Notes: a model not told the origin generated them from the sequence alone. Positions 1 through 12,400 are shown, numbered from the stretch's first letter. The stretch: 64,000 nt of DNA from Ceratopteris richardii (GCA_020310875.1 CM035438.1:102739563-102803562), one strand, 5' to 3'. Made by a program: numbers and translations.

Positions 1-2591
1 CCCCCAATTTTCTATCTTTCTTTAAAAATGAGAGTAATTGTAGTCTCTTAGTGTTTACTAATGAGTTGTGAAATTTTGATTGAATCATGAGGCATATGAA
101 TATTGGGCTAACTAACCATTTTTAGCGCAATCTAAGTGTGTATGAGAGCATATACATGAAACAAGGATTCCACCATGGATTGTTTTAAGGGGGCGAGCCA
201 TCAATAAAAATGGTAAGATTTTTATGGGAATGAATTTTTGCTAATTGTAGTTCCTATGGGTTCCTTCTCTGATTTTTCAAAAAACACATCCCATCAAGGT
301 TATAAAGATGTAAATAAAAGTTAGAGTTGAGGTATCCTACAACTTCCAGTCTCATACCAAAAAGTTTCTTTGAATTGTATTGAATAATGTGAAGTTTATA
401 ACTATTTGAGAAGCACAAAGAAACTTAAATTTAAAAGAATATTATTATTATAATAGAAAAACAAATTGAAAAAATAAGAATTAGCTCTAAAATATAAACT
501 ATGATTGCCTTTGTATATTTTCTTCCAAGTAGCACATCATTTCATAGTTGGCCAAAAAAAATATATTAGTACCTAAATCAATTTGTGGACTTTTCATATG
601 AAACAATCATTAAGGAGCATTTTCTTATGAAAGAACATTTTGGTAAGCCTTTCTATCATATTGAAAAATGGTTACAGTACAGTATAGTCTAAGAATAAAA
701 ATAAACCAAAGACGAAGGGTTCATCAATCATGCAACAAGATGATTGGAGATATGATGATTGAAAAAAAAAAAAAAACAGAATTCATATATGCTATCTAAG
801 AAAAAAGTAAAGAGTATTCAAAGTTTTTCCAAATTCAATGTCAGATTATATATTTTCCACAATTTTGTTAAATAGTTCAAAACATTCGAGCTTCAACATG
901 ATATGTTTTCTTACAGAATTCTCCTTATGAAGAAAATCTTCATTATAAGTCCAAATTTTTTATAGAAAAAAACAAGAAGTCAAAGTCATGACCAACATGA
1001 TATGCATTAGATTCTTGCTCATATTACTTTCTATAAACTTTGCAAATCAAACTTAACTTGTAGTATCCAAGCATTCATCATAAGTTCTAAAATTTCCTAA
1101 AGGCGCACAAAAAAATCCAATTTTTTTATCAAAGGTTGAGCGTTTATCACACATTTCTAACAAATAAATAGTTTAGACTACATAAACTTAAGTTTTGTGT
1201 TATCATTGGCTTTCGTCAAGAGGGGTTAAGATATGAAATTTAGATTATTACTTGCTAACTTAGAAATAATCCATAGATGCAAACTCATTGCATATTCTTT
1301 CAATCTTGATGGCTAAGAATGCATATTTTTCTAGAGATTCTTTATTAAGTTGTAAACATTTTCATTGTAAGAAAATAGTTAGTTTGTTTAGTAATCAAAT
1401 GTAAAGTATATCAAGTTGAACAAATCCGTGCTACAATATATGAAGTATGTATTATTTGAAGCAAAAAACATCTCACGAATATGGTTGTTAGAAAGTCAAC
1501 ACCATACCCAACTTTCCTTAAACGTTTTTTGTGTTTAATTGGATTTGTATTCATAACAAGTGTTAACTATTCTTTGTGCAATCCATACACATTTTGCTAC
1601 TTGTGAACACTAGTCATAACAAAGTTTAAACCACTAACTAGGATGGTTAGAATCATTAAAGCTCAACAAAGATGAACGGGAAAACACTTTTACACTGACC
1701 ATAATCAATCCTTGTTAAGTGCTGGTGCAAGATATCGTACTAATGTCATGTATACAACATAAAAGTTTCTTGATAGTGCTTAATGGAGAAATGCTACTCA
1801 ACCAAGGCAAGCATAATGTCTGTAAACATCTAGCTTATTTTGGGACTTGTGTTTATTTATACAGAGACATTTGTTGCAAGGTACGATTTTGAATACTACT
1901 ATTTATTTCAGATATATAGATCGATTTATAGCTCGAGAGGCTTTTCTGTATACATCAAACTAATCACACTGCATTAGCTCCATCAGATGTACAAATCTAG
2001 ACATGAAAAAAACTCAATCCCTAAGAAGAAAGTATGAGATGTTTCAATCTTATGGTTTTCATAGCTAAGTTTGTGTAAAGACTCCAAGAGACTCATTCTA
2101 TTGTAGCATGAGCGATTCTCAGACGCTACATTGATATACTTGCCCTAGTAGTCTTTGGAACAAGGCGTACCTGTGAAATGGCTCTATTGATAAAAAGAGC
2201 GCTGAAGTTCCCTCAGAGAAGGATTATTGATCTCTATCAGAAATAAGTTAAGATCAATAATGTAAGTGCTTTAGGGAAAATATTATTCTTATACATTAAT
2301 GTAAAATTAGCAGAAAGCATGTTTCAAGAACTACGCTTACACATATAGGAAGCATTGCACAGCACAAAATCACCATTGCTTCATGATATAAAAAGAGTAT
2401 TATAACTCACTATCATCACGATAGACAAACATAAAGATTGTAATTTCCCACCAAATGTCTCCAGATCCTTGCAACTCAAAACATCTCTTTTCGTCCAACT
2501 CCTTTTCCTTTTCTTTGTGCTGCATGACTTTGTATTTAGAGAAGTAAAATACAAGAATCAAGGTACTCTTCTGGGATTCAGGATCTTTCAG
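1..2591. other. AT-rich intergenic stretch without a recognised gene
   Basis: Both strands are AT-rich and broken by frequent stops. I see no conserved protein segment, tRNA or LTR end here. A short A-run lies near 762-775. It is probably old repeat decay or spacer downstream of the PPR gene. Confidence 0.6.
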
Positions 2592-2787
2592 AAGCAGTTA
2601 TAAGTATCTGAGAGGGTATGGAACATAGAAGACATTGTGTCATTTGATGTTGACAAAGTAGCATTTGAATTCTGTATCAGGTATGAGGTTAAGCAGTTTT
2701 AAGTATCTGAGAGGGTATAGAACATACAAGACATTGTGTTATTTAATTCTGACAGTGGCATTTGAATCCATATCAGATATGAGATTG
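2592..2787. repeat. Two-copy tandem duplication, unit about 98 bp
   Basis: 2592-2690 and 2691-2787 are direct neighbours that align along their whole length. Shared landmarks are 'taagtatctgagagggtat' near the start of each copy and 'gcatttgaat' later in each. Several substitutions and a small length difference separate them, so the duplication is not very recent. It lies about 250 bp downstream of the PPR stop codon and has no coding content. Confidence 0.85.
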
Positions 2788-3043
2788 GACAGGAAGTTCA
2801 TAGAAATTGAAACCCTCAAGCAAGGTGAACAATGATCGCTCTGAATGTCTAAGTCAAGGAAGAATAAAATGAGTAACCGATTCCTCAGCCTATTTGGAAG
2901 ATTTTCCCATGGCTCCGGCTCCGGCTCCAGCAAGAAAATCGGTGCCAAACCCATTGGGATAAAGGGATCAAGGTTACGAAACGGCTACACTTTAATATAA
3001 TTGTCACATAACAACTTTTTCAGTTGATTACTCATTTCCAACA

Positions 3044-6000
3044 TTAAAAAACCATTTCATCTTCATTTCTATCACTGTACTCTACACAGATATTAGCTAA
3101 ACAGACATATGCTGCAGACTCATTCTCATTTAAATTGACTGCATGTTGAAATGCATCTTTTCCATATTCTAGATGACCCCATTTTCTACAAGATCCTAGC
3201 AATGTTAGCCAAACTATCATATTAGGATGTATTGGCATGTCAATGGTCAACTTCACTGCTCTGTCTACAAGTCCTGCACGACCAAGTAAGTCCAGTAAAC
3301 ATGTGAAATGCTCGAGGTTTGGGACAAAGTTGTCGATGACACATGCCAGTTCAAAGTATAATAGGCCCTCTTCAACTAATCCTGTATGACTAAAAGCATT
3401 AAGAATGGCAAGGACTGTGATTGAATCAGGTTTTATGCTGCCCCCCATAATATTATTGAATACCCTTAGTACATCACCAGTCATACCAGTCTGAGAATAA
3501 ATCATGATTAATGATGTCCATGCCACAACATCCTGACTCAAAAGCCCACTAAATACTTGTTCTGCCTCAGCTGGTGCACCCAACTTTGTGTACAAGTCGA
3601 TTAAAGCATTTCCAACTAGAGGCTCTTCCTCCAACCCTTGCATGATGATTTCTGAATGTATTTCCAAACCTTTAGCCAGTGCAGCAACACTCACACAAGC
3701 TTTCAAGGTTGCCATTAATGCAACTGAACCCTGTCTTTCAGCTACCTGCTCCATCTGCTCGAAAAAATTTAAACCCTGCTTATTATTTCCTGAATCCATA
3801 TATCCCTTAACTAGTGCAGCCCAGGATGCAATATTCTTAACAGGAAAATTGTCAAAAAGTATCCTTGCTTCTTCAAGAAGACTGAATTTAGAATACATGT
3901 CAACAAGAGTGTTATAAATGTTGATCTCTTTTTCCAATCCTTTCATGATGATTTCGGAATGTATAGTTTGACCTTTGCCAACAGCTCTTATGGAGCCACA
4001 GGCCTTTAAGGTGGATATAAATGTGGCAAGAACTGGAACAACATTCTCATTCTGCATCTGATCGAAGCAATCAAGTGCAGTCTCCCTGAAGCCATGATCA
4101 CTATACCCTGCTATTAAGACAGCCCAAGAAACACTGTCCTGTACTGGCAGCATATTAAACACTTTCTGGGCTTTCAAAAGGTAGCCCTGCTTTGCATATA
4201 TATCCACCACTGTGCTACAAAGAAAGATGTTTTGTTCCAGCATTCCCTTCTTCAGGACATCTACCAGTAACTGTTCTGCTCTCTCCATAACACCAATCTT
4301 GCAGCAAGCTCTCAGTACACAAGAAAATGTTGCAGCGCTTGGTGATATGCCTGTATCTTGCATCTGGTCAAAATAACAGAGTGCAAGCTCACCATGGCCA
4401 TGCTCAATACACCCTGCAATCAGTGCAGTCCACAAGACCACTGTTTGCACTGGACATTTATAAAATAAATTCAATGCTTCTCCCATCAAACTACATTTTG
4501 AATACATGTCAATCAGAGTATTACTGATCAATAATTCCATTTCTAAGCCTTTTACGACAAGTTCTGCATGAATTCGTTTTCCCTCCTCTATAGCTCCTAG
4601 ACTGCAAACAGCCTTTAGAACACAGACACATGTAAGTGAATCAGGAGACAAACCCTCCTGGTTCAAATCTTTGAAACAGCTTATAGCTGCTTCATCATGC
4701 CCATAATCAACAAAACCAGATATTATAGCATTCCAAGAGCTTATGGATCCATCATTTACTTTCTCTGCATCTGCAAAGAAGCTGCATTTTGTATATGCAT
4801 CAACAAGAATGCTACTGACAAAAGAGCTAGTTTCCAGCCCTTTCTTGCATAGCTGAGCATGTAGTTCCTTAACATCACTTATGGCTCCTATCATTGCACA
4901 TGCTTTTAGAAAACAGACAAGAGTAACAGCATCTGCAGCTGCAGCATATTTTATCTGCATATGTTTGAACCTTTCCAATGCTTCCACATTAAGACCCCAA
5001 TCAATGAAGCCCATAATCAATGTACTCAAACAGAAAACATCAAAGACAAGAAGCCTATCAAAAACATTCTGTGCTTCATTCAAAGCACCACACTTAGCAT
5101 AAAAGTCCACCAAACTTCTACTTACCAAAGACTCACTTTCCAAGCCTTTTTTCAAGGATTCAATGTGCAATTCAAGTCCCTTGGATTTGAACATCCCTTC
5201 AGAACATGCTCTAAAGGCACATGAGAAGGATACAGCACCTCCAGAAATCTTCTCAGAATGCATAGAATCAAAAATATGGAGCGCGATATTTCCATCCCCA
5301 TTCTCAACAAATCCTGCAATCAGAGCGGTCCAATCTACTATATCTTTCTCAGGAAGCTTGGAAAAGACATATTCTGCATGTGTAAGCGATCCACATTTAG
5401 AGTACATGTCCACCAAACTGCTACCGACAAAGGGGCACCACTCAAGTCCTAACATGAGAATATAAATGTGCATCTTCTGTCCTATCAAAATATCACCTAG
5501 ATACGAGCAGGCCTTCATGATATAAATGAAGGTGACATGATCAGGAGAAAGCCCCTCCTTCAGCATTTGCTCAAAATAAACAAGCGATTCCTGACCTTGG
5601 CCATACTCAGCGCACCCTGATATCAATGCATTCCACATAACTGTATTTCGTGTAGGAAGTTTACCAAATACTTGCTGCGCTGTCTCGAAGTCACAACATT
5701 TAATGTACATATTCACAAGGGAGCTGCCAATAAAGAAGCTATCATGCAACAGGCCCTTTTTTATTATTTCACTATGTATTTCTTGACCTCTGTTTATGCA
5801 TAGCATCACACCACAAGCCTTGATACTGCACACAAGAGTAACAACATCAGGTGCAATACCCTCTTCCCGCATTTGCTGCAAACAGATTAAGGCTTGTTCA
5901 CCACAACCATGGTCTGTGTATCCGGAAATGAGTGCATTCCAGGTAACCACAGTCTGCATCCCAAGTTGATCAAAAACTTCCTGTGCTAATGAGACCTTGT

Positions 6001-6511
6001 TACAACTAGCATACATATGCACTAAGGTGCTGCCAATGTAGATATTTCTTTCAAGTAATCCTTGCCTGGCAATCTCCACAAATATGGACTGGCCTGTCTC
6101 TATATCCCTCATTTCCACGCATGCCATCAACAATGCTACAAGAGAGTACTCAGTAGGGCAAGGACCACCAAGTTTCAGTAATTTCTGATACAAAAGAAGA
6201 GCATCCTGTGACTTCCCATAGTTGCAATAACCAAGGATGAGACGACTCCAAGAACTCTCATCTGCAAAAACTAGCTTTTCAAAAACTTGATGAGCAGTAG
6301 ACACTTCCTGTAGGTCAGAGAAGAGCGAGATGAGTTGATTTCCAAAATATGTCTGAGAATCAAGACCTGTTTGACACAAATACACGTGCAAATACAATGC
6401 AAGAGGACCGTTCTTCTCCAGTCTGCACTGTTGTACGATGTTTGCGAAGTCCTCAATTGAAGGCATGGTAGGTGAGGAGATGCATTGTTTCAGAAAGCTG
6501 ATTGACTTCAT
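3044..6511 (-). CDS. PLS-class pentatricopeptide repeat protein, partial E domain
   Basis: An open frame of 1155 codons without introns encodes a PPR protein, a family of sequence-specific RNA-binding proteins of plastids and mitochondria that act in RNA editing, splicing and stability. About ten PLS triplets of roughly 101 residues repeat from near residue 50. Each carries a line such as 'WNALISGYTDHG' or 'WTALIAGFVENG', followed by 'M...G..P....' and an 'IKAC/LKAC' segment. The last 70 residues ('IVWLTLLGSCRKWGHLEYG' to 'YVCLANIC') match an E1-type motif. The frame then ends 'RNEDEMVF' without the usual E2, E+ or DYW parts, so any editing activity would need a partner protein. The start at 6511 has AAAATGA context and gives a Ser/Lys-rich N-terminus that could be an organelle presequence; I cannot predict targeting by eye. 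No frame break was seen. It could be a working E-subgroup gene or one shortened at its C-terminus. Confidence 0.93.
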   Translation of the reverse strand: MKSISFLKQCISSPTMPSIEDFANIVQQCRLEKNGPLALYLHVYLCQTGLDSQTYFGNQLISLFSDLQEVSTAHQVFEKLVFADESSWSRLILGYCNYGKSQDALLLYQKLLKLGGPCPTEYSLVALLMACVEMRDIETGQSIFVEIARQGLLERNIYIGSTLVHMYASCNKVSLAQEVFDQLGMQTVVTWNALISGYTDHGCGEQALICLQQMREEGIAPDVVTLVCSIKACGVMLCINRGQEIHSEIIKKGLLHDSFFIGSSLVNMYIKCCDFETAQQVFGKLPTRNTVMWNALISGCAEYGQGQESLVYFEQMLKEGLSPDHVTFIYIMKACSYLGDILIGQKMHIYILMLGLEWCPFVGSSLVDMYSKCGSLTHAEYVFSKLPEKDIVDWTALIAGFVENGDGNIALHIFDSMHSEKISGGAVSFSCAFRACSEGMFKSKGLELHIESLKKGLESESLVSRSLVDFYAKCGALNEAQNVFDRLLVFDVFCLSTLIMGFIDWGLNVEALERFKHMQIKYAAAADAVTLVCFLKACAMIGAISDVKELHAQLCKKGLETSSFVSSILVDAYTKCSFFADAEKVNDGSISSWNAIISGFVDYGHDEAAISCFKDLNQEGLSPDSLTCVCVLKAVCSLGAIEEGKRIHAELVVKGLEMELLISNTLIDMYSKCSLMGEALNLFYKCPVQTVVLWTALIAGCIEHGHGELALCYFDQMQDTGISPSAATFSCVLRACCKIGVMERAEQLLVDVLKKGMLEQNIFLCSTVVDIYAKQGYLLKAQKVFNMLPVQDSVSWAVLIAGYSDHGFRETALDCFDQMQNENVVPVLATFISTLKACGSIRAVGKGQTIHSEIIMKGLEKEINIYNTLVDMYSKFSLLEEARILFDNFPVKNIASWAALVKGYMDSGNNKQGLNFFEQMEQVAERQGSVALMATLKACVSVAALAKGLEIHSEIIMQGLEEEPLVGNALIDLYTKLGAPAEAEQVFSGLLSQDVVAWTSLIMIYSQTGMTGDVLRVFNNIMGGSIKPDSITVLAILNAFSHTGLVEEGLLYFELACVIDNFVPNLEHFTCLLDLLGRAGLVDRAVKLTIDMPIHPNMIVWLTLLGSCRKWGHLEYGKDAFQHAVNLNENESAAYVCLANICVEYSDRNEDEMVF

Positions 6512-6516
6512 TTTAT

Positions 6517-7032
6517 TCAGTTTCTTCTTAGTCTTTTCTTTCTCTTCCCACGTATACAGCGGACTATTCTGTTTTCCCTATCTGAATCGAATTGAGAGGG
6601 CCATCTCTCCATGGCTGACCTCTCGCTAAAATAGGATTTGAAGCCAAGGTTGAAAATAAGCCCCTGCAAGATCACCCTATCTGCCGCAACGCCGAGAACG
6701 CAGCCATAAATGAGTGTCGCATTCTTCAGACGCAATAAGAAATCTGGTATAAATTCAATCAGAGCAAGTTGGCAAATGAAGATGGCGTAGAGTGCCATGA
6801 CACAATCATCCACTCTCTCTTTTAAGTGCTGTAACAGTGAAAGAGTTGTGTTCCGGCCCTCGATCGCGGAGGAACAGAGAGGCACTGTCATGACGATTCT
6901 GCTTATTCGCTTAGGCTTGCATGGGTGATCAGAATTGATGTACAATGCGCGATCATGGCAGCTCGTTATGTCCATCAAGGGAACGGGACGAACGCAAACC
7001 ATGTTCTCTCTCCTCAGAAGTTCCCTCGACAA
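6517..7032 (-). other. Unrecognised 171-codon open frame in the PPR gene leader
   Basis: This frame lies directly upstream of the PPR gene on the same strand and ends 5 bp before its ATG. It has one hydrophobic stretch in the middle (around 'CVMALYAIFICQLALIEF') and a basic C-terminus ('RGKRKKRLRR'). I recognise no family. It may be an upstream frame within the PPR transcript leader or chance. Its closeness to the PPR start is the only reason to list it. Confidence 0.2.
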
Positions 7033-7100
7033 GTCGACGAGACGTACTCGAGGTATGAAGACAGATCTTCATGTCATCTTGCACAATGCCAGTCATGTCC

Positions 7101-7210
7101 GTCCGCGGACCCCAAAAAAGTGTAAATCGGTCACCCAAAAAAATATACATGTGCCGTCCGGTGACCCCAAAAAGTGTAAATCGGTCACCCACAAAAATAT
7201 ACATGTGTTT
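7101..7210. repeat. Two-copy tandem duplication, unit 55 bp
   Basis: 7101-7155 and 7156-7210 are nearly identical direct copies. Both contain 'gtgtaaatcggtcaccca' and 'aaaatatacatgtg'. They differ at a handful of positions, including one step in an A-run. No gene is involved. Confidence 0.9.
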
Positions 7211-7493
7211 TTTTTTCGATGCTTTAAATTAAAACTAGGAAAATAATAATGTGAAGTTCAAGTTTCTTAGTTCAAGTGGTTTGACTTTGATCTTTTGAGG
7301 AGACGTTCCAAATTCAATTCTCAAGTTACACATATAAAACTTTGGCCAGTTTAAACCAATTATTATCCATGTTATCTTGTCTAACTATTGCTTTGTGAAA
7401 TACGAGAGGTCCCACGAGTATATAGTCATTCCTTTGTACAATTGTACTTTCAAAGTTAAAATCTTAGAGAATAGGAGGTTGCCAAACCTCCAC

Positions 7494-7595
<102 letters not shown>

Positions 7596-7722
7596 TGTGT
7601 TAGTTGGTATGCGATGTGAAAGAGGAAGATGGAATGAAATTATGAAGAGGTTCAATATTTGCCTAGGGGCTTAACATGAGGACTCGAGGTCAACATGCGA
7701 CTTGCTGTCGTGTTGTACTTAG

Positions 7723-7851
7723 GTGGACTTTCATGTCATCAAAACTAGTTAGCCTATGGACTGATCAAGTCAGTTCACCATGGAACCTTGGTGAGCTTTC
7801 AGGTCGTCAAAACAGGTTGGCCTATTGGCTGATCAAGTCAGTTCATCATCA
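7723..7851. repeat. Two-copy tandem duplication, unit about 65 bp
   Basis: 7723-7790 and 7791-7851 align along their length. Both contain 'gcctat.g.ctgatcaagtc' and 'gtcagttca.cat'. The copies differ by about ten substitutions and a small length change. Confidence 0.8.
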
Positions 7852-8707
7852 AGCTATCCCAAATTTATAGGGCATTCTTATGAGAATTTGAACAGAGTCC
7901 TTACAAAGAATTTGGATAAAGATAATATGACCTGCCTATGTACTGGTTTGTATGACCTGCCTTGTCAGATTATGGATGGATGGACCTATGAATGTTATGC
8001 ACATTCAACCTGTAAATGTAGTTCAATAATCCCGGCTCATCAAAGTTTAGGTCAAAGGATGAAATCCCCTTATAAAATTATAGATTTTCTTTCTGTGGAT
8101 GTAGAAGTATATGACCTGAGGCTTGAGTAGCGCACAATGCACATCCTATAAAACTGAACATCAGTGCTGAAATAGAAGACATATCTGAATCAATATTCAA
8201 CTCGTATCAAGATTTTGGTCTTCCATGATGATAATCTCACAGGTACTCATATGTGTAAAGCCTAGGACATGCCATCATGACTGTGACTTCCTTAGGGGAT
8301 CAATTTATTGCTTGCCATTGTTTAACCAAATTTTTCTCATTGTTTACATAGCTTGATTCCTTTTCATACATGGTGTTTGAGGATGATGGAGGCACTACTT
8401 GATTCTATGACTTGGTGGTTGGTGCTAATCCTGAATTCAAGCCTTCATAATATGTTCAATTTCATTTGGAAAACAAGGGGGCTCCAACTAGACGATATTG
8501 AATCATTACGTTCATCAGCCTTGGAAGCACATATGGAGTGTGTGGAATAGCGATGAGAAAGGTCATGACTCATAACCTTCTTGGTTAATTGTAAGATACT
8601 ACATGTTATGATTTATCCCAAATATAAAAGAGTCGCTTCCTAAGGTTCAAGTCTACTATGTGATCCTCTATCCAATCTTAACCCAATTCTAAAGGTAAAT
8701 TGTGATA

Positions 8708-8820
8708 CTCGTGCGCATACGGGTTGGAGCATATGGGTTGTGATGTGCGCATACGGGTTGGAGCATCTACCTCATATAGGGAAATCGGATGTCAGAAAAT
8801 GTGCACATACAGTTTGGAGC
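8708..8820. repeat. Three dispersed copies of a 21-bp motif
   Basis: 'gtgcgcatacgggttggagca' occurs near 8709 and again near 8742. A diverged third copy ('gtgcacatacagtttggagca') lies near 8800. The spacing is uneven. No coding role is apparent. Confidence 0.75.
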
Positions 8821-11071
8821 AATTACCTTAGTTGGAACCCTGCTTTGAGACCCACTAGGATAAAAAGGGTAAGAAGAAGAGGATAGTGGAATGAGGAGTT
8901 GAAGTTTCTCATGGGTACAATTCATATTTTGAGAAACATCTGTTCAAAAGGGGGAGGGGGGGGGGGCACATATAGGCTCCTTCAGTTTTCCAAGATGGGG
9001 ATGCATAAATTAAGGAAAGTTCAAGATGATAGTACTCTTCCATCATGTTGACATGACCAAATTTGTAGCTACACATTGTTTCATTGGAGATCGATGCTAA
9101 GTATTGTTAGAGAAGCAATGTTGGGGTCATCTGTTAATGTTTGTTGGTGCTAAACTTTGCTCTATTGGTAGATACAACAATGTTTCTGATGTTTAGACAT
9201 AAAAACTTGTGTCTCAACACGTTTTTTTATTATAAACATACGTGTGGTTAGTCATAGTGATCCTTATAAAGAGACTCAGCAGCAGGTTTTCTATGAAGAA
9301 AGCATCTGGCTATAGCAATGCAGAGGGTGTCCCAAAATATAAAATTTCTTTTTGAAGCAGAGAAGCAATGTAGAAACTCTTATGAAAAAACAACATGGTT
9401 GATGGTTGCACTCCTTTATTTTGCTTTGTCAATAAATAATCCTTTGTATTCTGAATAGATGGAGCTTCAGCATCAGCTACTTTCTGGGAGTGCATCTGTT
9501 ACCATTACAAAGGGTCCGCTAAATGACATGTTGAGTTCATCTAAGACCTCTGGCTCTGGTTTGTTGTGAGAATGAAATGTTATATCTGAGAAGGAACAGA
9601 ACTCATAAGTCAAATGGAGCTGTACAAGAATCATAGTTAATATATTTGATACCACCACAAAACGTCAATGTCCTTGTGTCAGTCTGTCAGAATGGACAAA
9701 CAGTCTAGAGTTTGAACTTGAGGAGTTGTGGCAAAGATTTTTGGATTTAGTACATTCTAGTGGCCTAAGAAAGTTATAAATAATAGAAGAAAACTAATGT
9801 TGCTTATACTTTCTCTTTTTTTCTTTTTAAATGCAGAGGAGGTGACTGACCTACAGCTTCATTTTTGCATTTGAGGGTCCAGTTTGTTGCTATACCTGCT
9901 GGCTTCTTTCATTCACTATATACATTGATCCTCTGGTATTTGGACTTGAGCATGCTCATACATTTATTCTGCTATGTTGTCACAATATAAGCATGATTAT
10001 CTACTCACTTTGGTCCTGAACTGGTCTTGGCTCAGAGTCTCAGACTAGCCCTGGTTAGTGTAGATCCGGACCTCCTCTGTCACTGTCGTTGTCTAGGTTG
10101 ATGTACTAACTGATGTATCTTTTGTAGTTGTTGTCTTCTTACTTGATGTATTATCTGCCACTGTTATCTTCTTGCTTGATGTATCACATGATGTATTGTT
10201 TGCATCAATAATAAGAAAAATCTTTCTGTTCTGATTCCCATGTAAGAAAGGTTTCCTCATGCAGCATGCTGGTCACAATACATCTTACATGTACATGTCT
10301 GGGGCCCAGCGTTTGAACTTTGAATAGACTCCTGCTGGATGATATTTGTGTATTTATGTGTTATGGCCATATTTATAAATTATGAAATAGGCCTTGAGTC
10401 CTTTTCCAAGGGATTTCAGGAGTGTGTTGACAGTTGCACTATCATACTAGATAAAGGAGAGGTGAAAGTGAGGCTACTCTCAGTCTTTACCTTGGTCATG
10501 AACATGGAAACATATTGATCACTGGCATTTGTGGTGAAGTGTGATGGGGCTCCCCATAACAATATCTCATATTTATTAAGATGAGTTTTGTATTTAAGTT
10601 GCAATACACTGTCTTTAGGTTACAGTACTCTTGTTACTGTAGGGTAATTCATGAGCTCTCTCAGCCTATCTCTACATTAAAACAGAGTACAGTACAAACT
10701 AAAGGTTGGCCACTGGTGATGGCTTAGGGATGCATGTTGACAGTTGAGTTGACTGTTGCATGCATTGCAAATTGCATCATTGTCATGTTAACATTTACAT
10801 TCATTTTTAATCATGTTAACAGTTAGATTATAGTGGATATATTGAATACAATGCATTTTTATATTTTGTGGGCAATAGATTAGTTCAATTTTAGACAATT
10901 GGTGTAGAATAATCCAAGAATTTTGAATTTTTCTTCATGTTTTCATAAGGTACATACTGGTTGCATAAAGAAATACCTGACATTGAGACGGAGTTGATTT
11001 AGTTTTATTGGGATGAGTGTTTAATTGAAGACATATTTAATTTAGCTTTAATTGTAGGCAGATAGGCACAT

Positions 11072-11194
11072 GTGCGCGCGCACACACACACACGGGGAGA
11101 GACACACACACACACGGAGAACACACACACACACACACGGAGAACACACACACACACACACACACATGGAGTCAAAGAGAGAGAGAGAGAGAGC
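11072..11194. repeat. Compound CA/GA microsatellite with CGGAGA interruptions
   Basis: CA runs are broken by short 'cacggagaacac'-type units three times and end in a GA run. The unit recurs at roughly 20-30 bp, like a small minisatellite. Apparent Cys-Val frames on the minus strand are artefacts of this repeat. Confidence 0.95.
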
Positions 11195-11557
11195 ATTTGG
11201 TATTGCAGTTTTCAAATGTTGATGCTTATTTTGTGAAGCTACTCTTTGAGCACAACGTGTAACATAGTACTCAATTTTTGTCTATTTCATGTGTTGAGTT
11301 TCAAGTCTCTCTGCTCTTTCTGGTTGATGAACTGATCTGAAGGTATTTTGAAGCATAAAGGTGCAGAGATTCATTATCAGTAATATTGTCAATCGAATTA
11401 TCATCACTTGTAATGACATCCTTATGAAGTGGGTGCACTAGACTCTAGTGCATGAATGTGTGCGCAAGCTTTTTTCCCCACAATCTTGATCAAGTGAGTT
11501 TTATCTTTTTGAGTGTAGCTTGCAGTTGATGTGGCAGTTGATATCATCTTGCTTCAA

Positions 11558-12400
11558 ATGGCTGGGAGTTCGCCGTCCTCTCAATATGTCGTCAATGTTT
11601 TTGATGGGAATAATCATCCATCAGGTATGTACTCAACTCCGTTCAAGTAGTCTCTCTCTCTAGCTAAATATATAATATATATAATTTGTATATACTGTAT
11701 ATATGTGGTAGGTGTAGAGCATGTGTATAGGTTTAATAATTATATATATGTGGTAGGTCTAGGGCATGTGTAGTAGAGTTAGGGTTTGTATGTATATATA
11801 GGATCTATAGAAAGACATAGGATTAGTGTTGGAAGATTTCAAATGCTTCTCTCATGGGTGTGTTCATGTGTGTGTCTTCTATATATCCAGGAACTACTAA
11901 GATGCAATCAAAGGAAAAAGGAAAGGTTGTAATGGATTCGAGACCTAAGAGAAAATCCATTTCTGATTTTTATTCACTTAAAGGAGGGATTGGAGGCTCG
12001 AATGTCATGCGCTCTTCATGTGTAGCAAGCTCATCCCTTGAGCCTACAACTTTACCCCCGATTGCATGCTCTAACATCTCTGTATCAGAGTCAAAATCCT
12101 CAAATGACACTTCTTTGTCTAAACGTATGAAGAGAGGGAAGGGTCAATGGGATATATGGAGGAATTTTAAAATAGATTGGATAACAAAGTTTCCTTTTAT
12201 TGAGCCTTTGATAATTGAGGGTGAAGAATAACCAAAATTTGCCACTTGTATACCATATAGTTGGAAATTAGGTAATCAAGTCAAGTTACAATTGAAATTA
12301 GATACCATTGAAAAACATGTGGGTAAAATGTATGAGAAAGTAGAAGTAGAAGGGAAAATGGAAAACAGCATAGATGTCTCCTTAGTACATGAAAGCAATG
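11558..12400 (+). pseudogene. hAT-like transposase gene, 5' part with one intron
   Basis: Exon 1 starts at the ATG at 11558 and ends at 11624 in front of GTATGT. The next exon begins at 11891 after 'atatatccag'. The codon split across the junction restores Gly, and the frame continues 'TTKMQSKEKGK'. The encoded N-terminus has a basic, Ser-rich stretch. It then shows 'WDIWRNFKIDWITKFPFIEP' and, further on, 'KLDTIEKHVGKM', which resemble the TTF-type zinc-finger head of hAT-like transposases in the DUF4371 style. An in-frame TAA at 12229 precedes the second half of the finger. The gene stops being recognisable at about 12,350-12,400, where a minus-strand copia fossil begins. It is a truncated fossil with one internal stop. 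The family call rests on remembered patterns. Confidence 0.55.

Noticed and set aside
2739-2954. 71-codon frame on the minus strand
   Set aside because: No family, short, and it overlaps the second copy of a non-coding tandem duplication. The 'EPEPEP' stretch is a small CCGGCT repeat.
3588-5465. Plus-strand frames of 60-110 codons
   Set aside because: They are antisense to the PPR gene and show no family features.
9310-9658. Two minus-strand frames of 61 codons
   Set aside because: No recognisable domain and no supporting splice sites. Judged to be chance.
11005-11196. Cys-Val-rich frame
   Set aside because: Translation of a CA/GA microsatellite.
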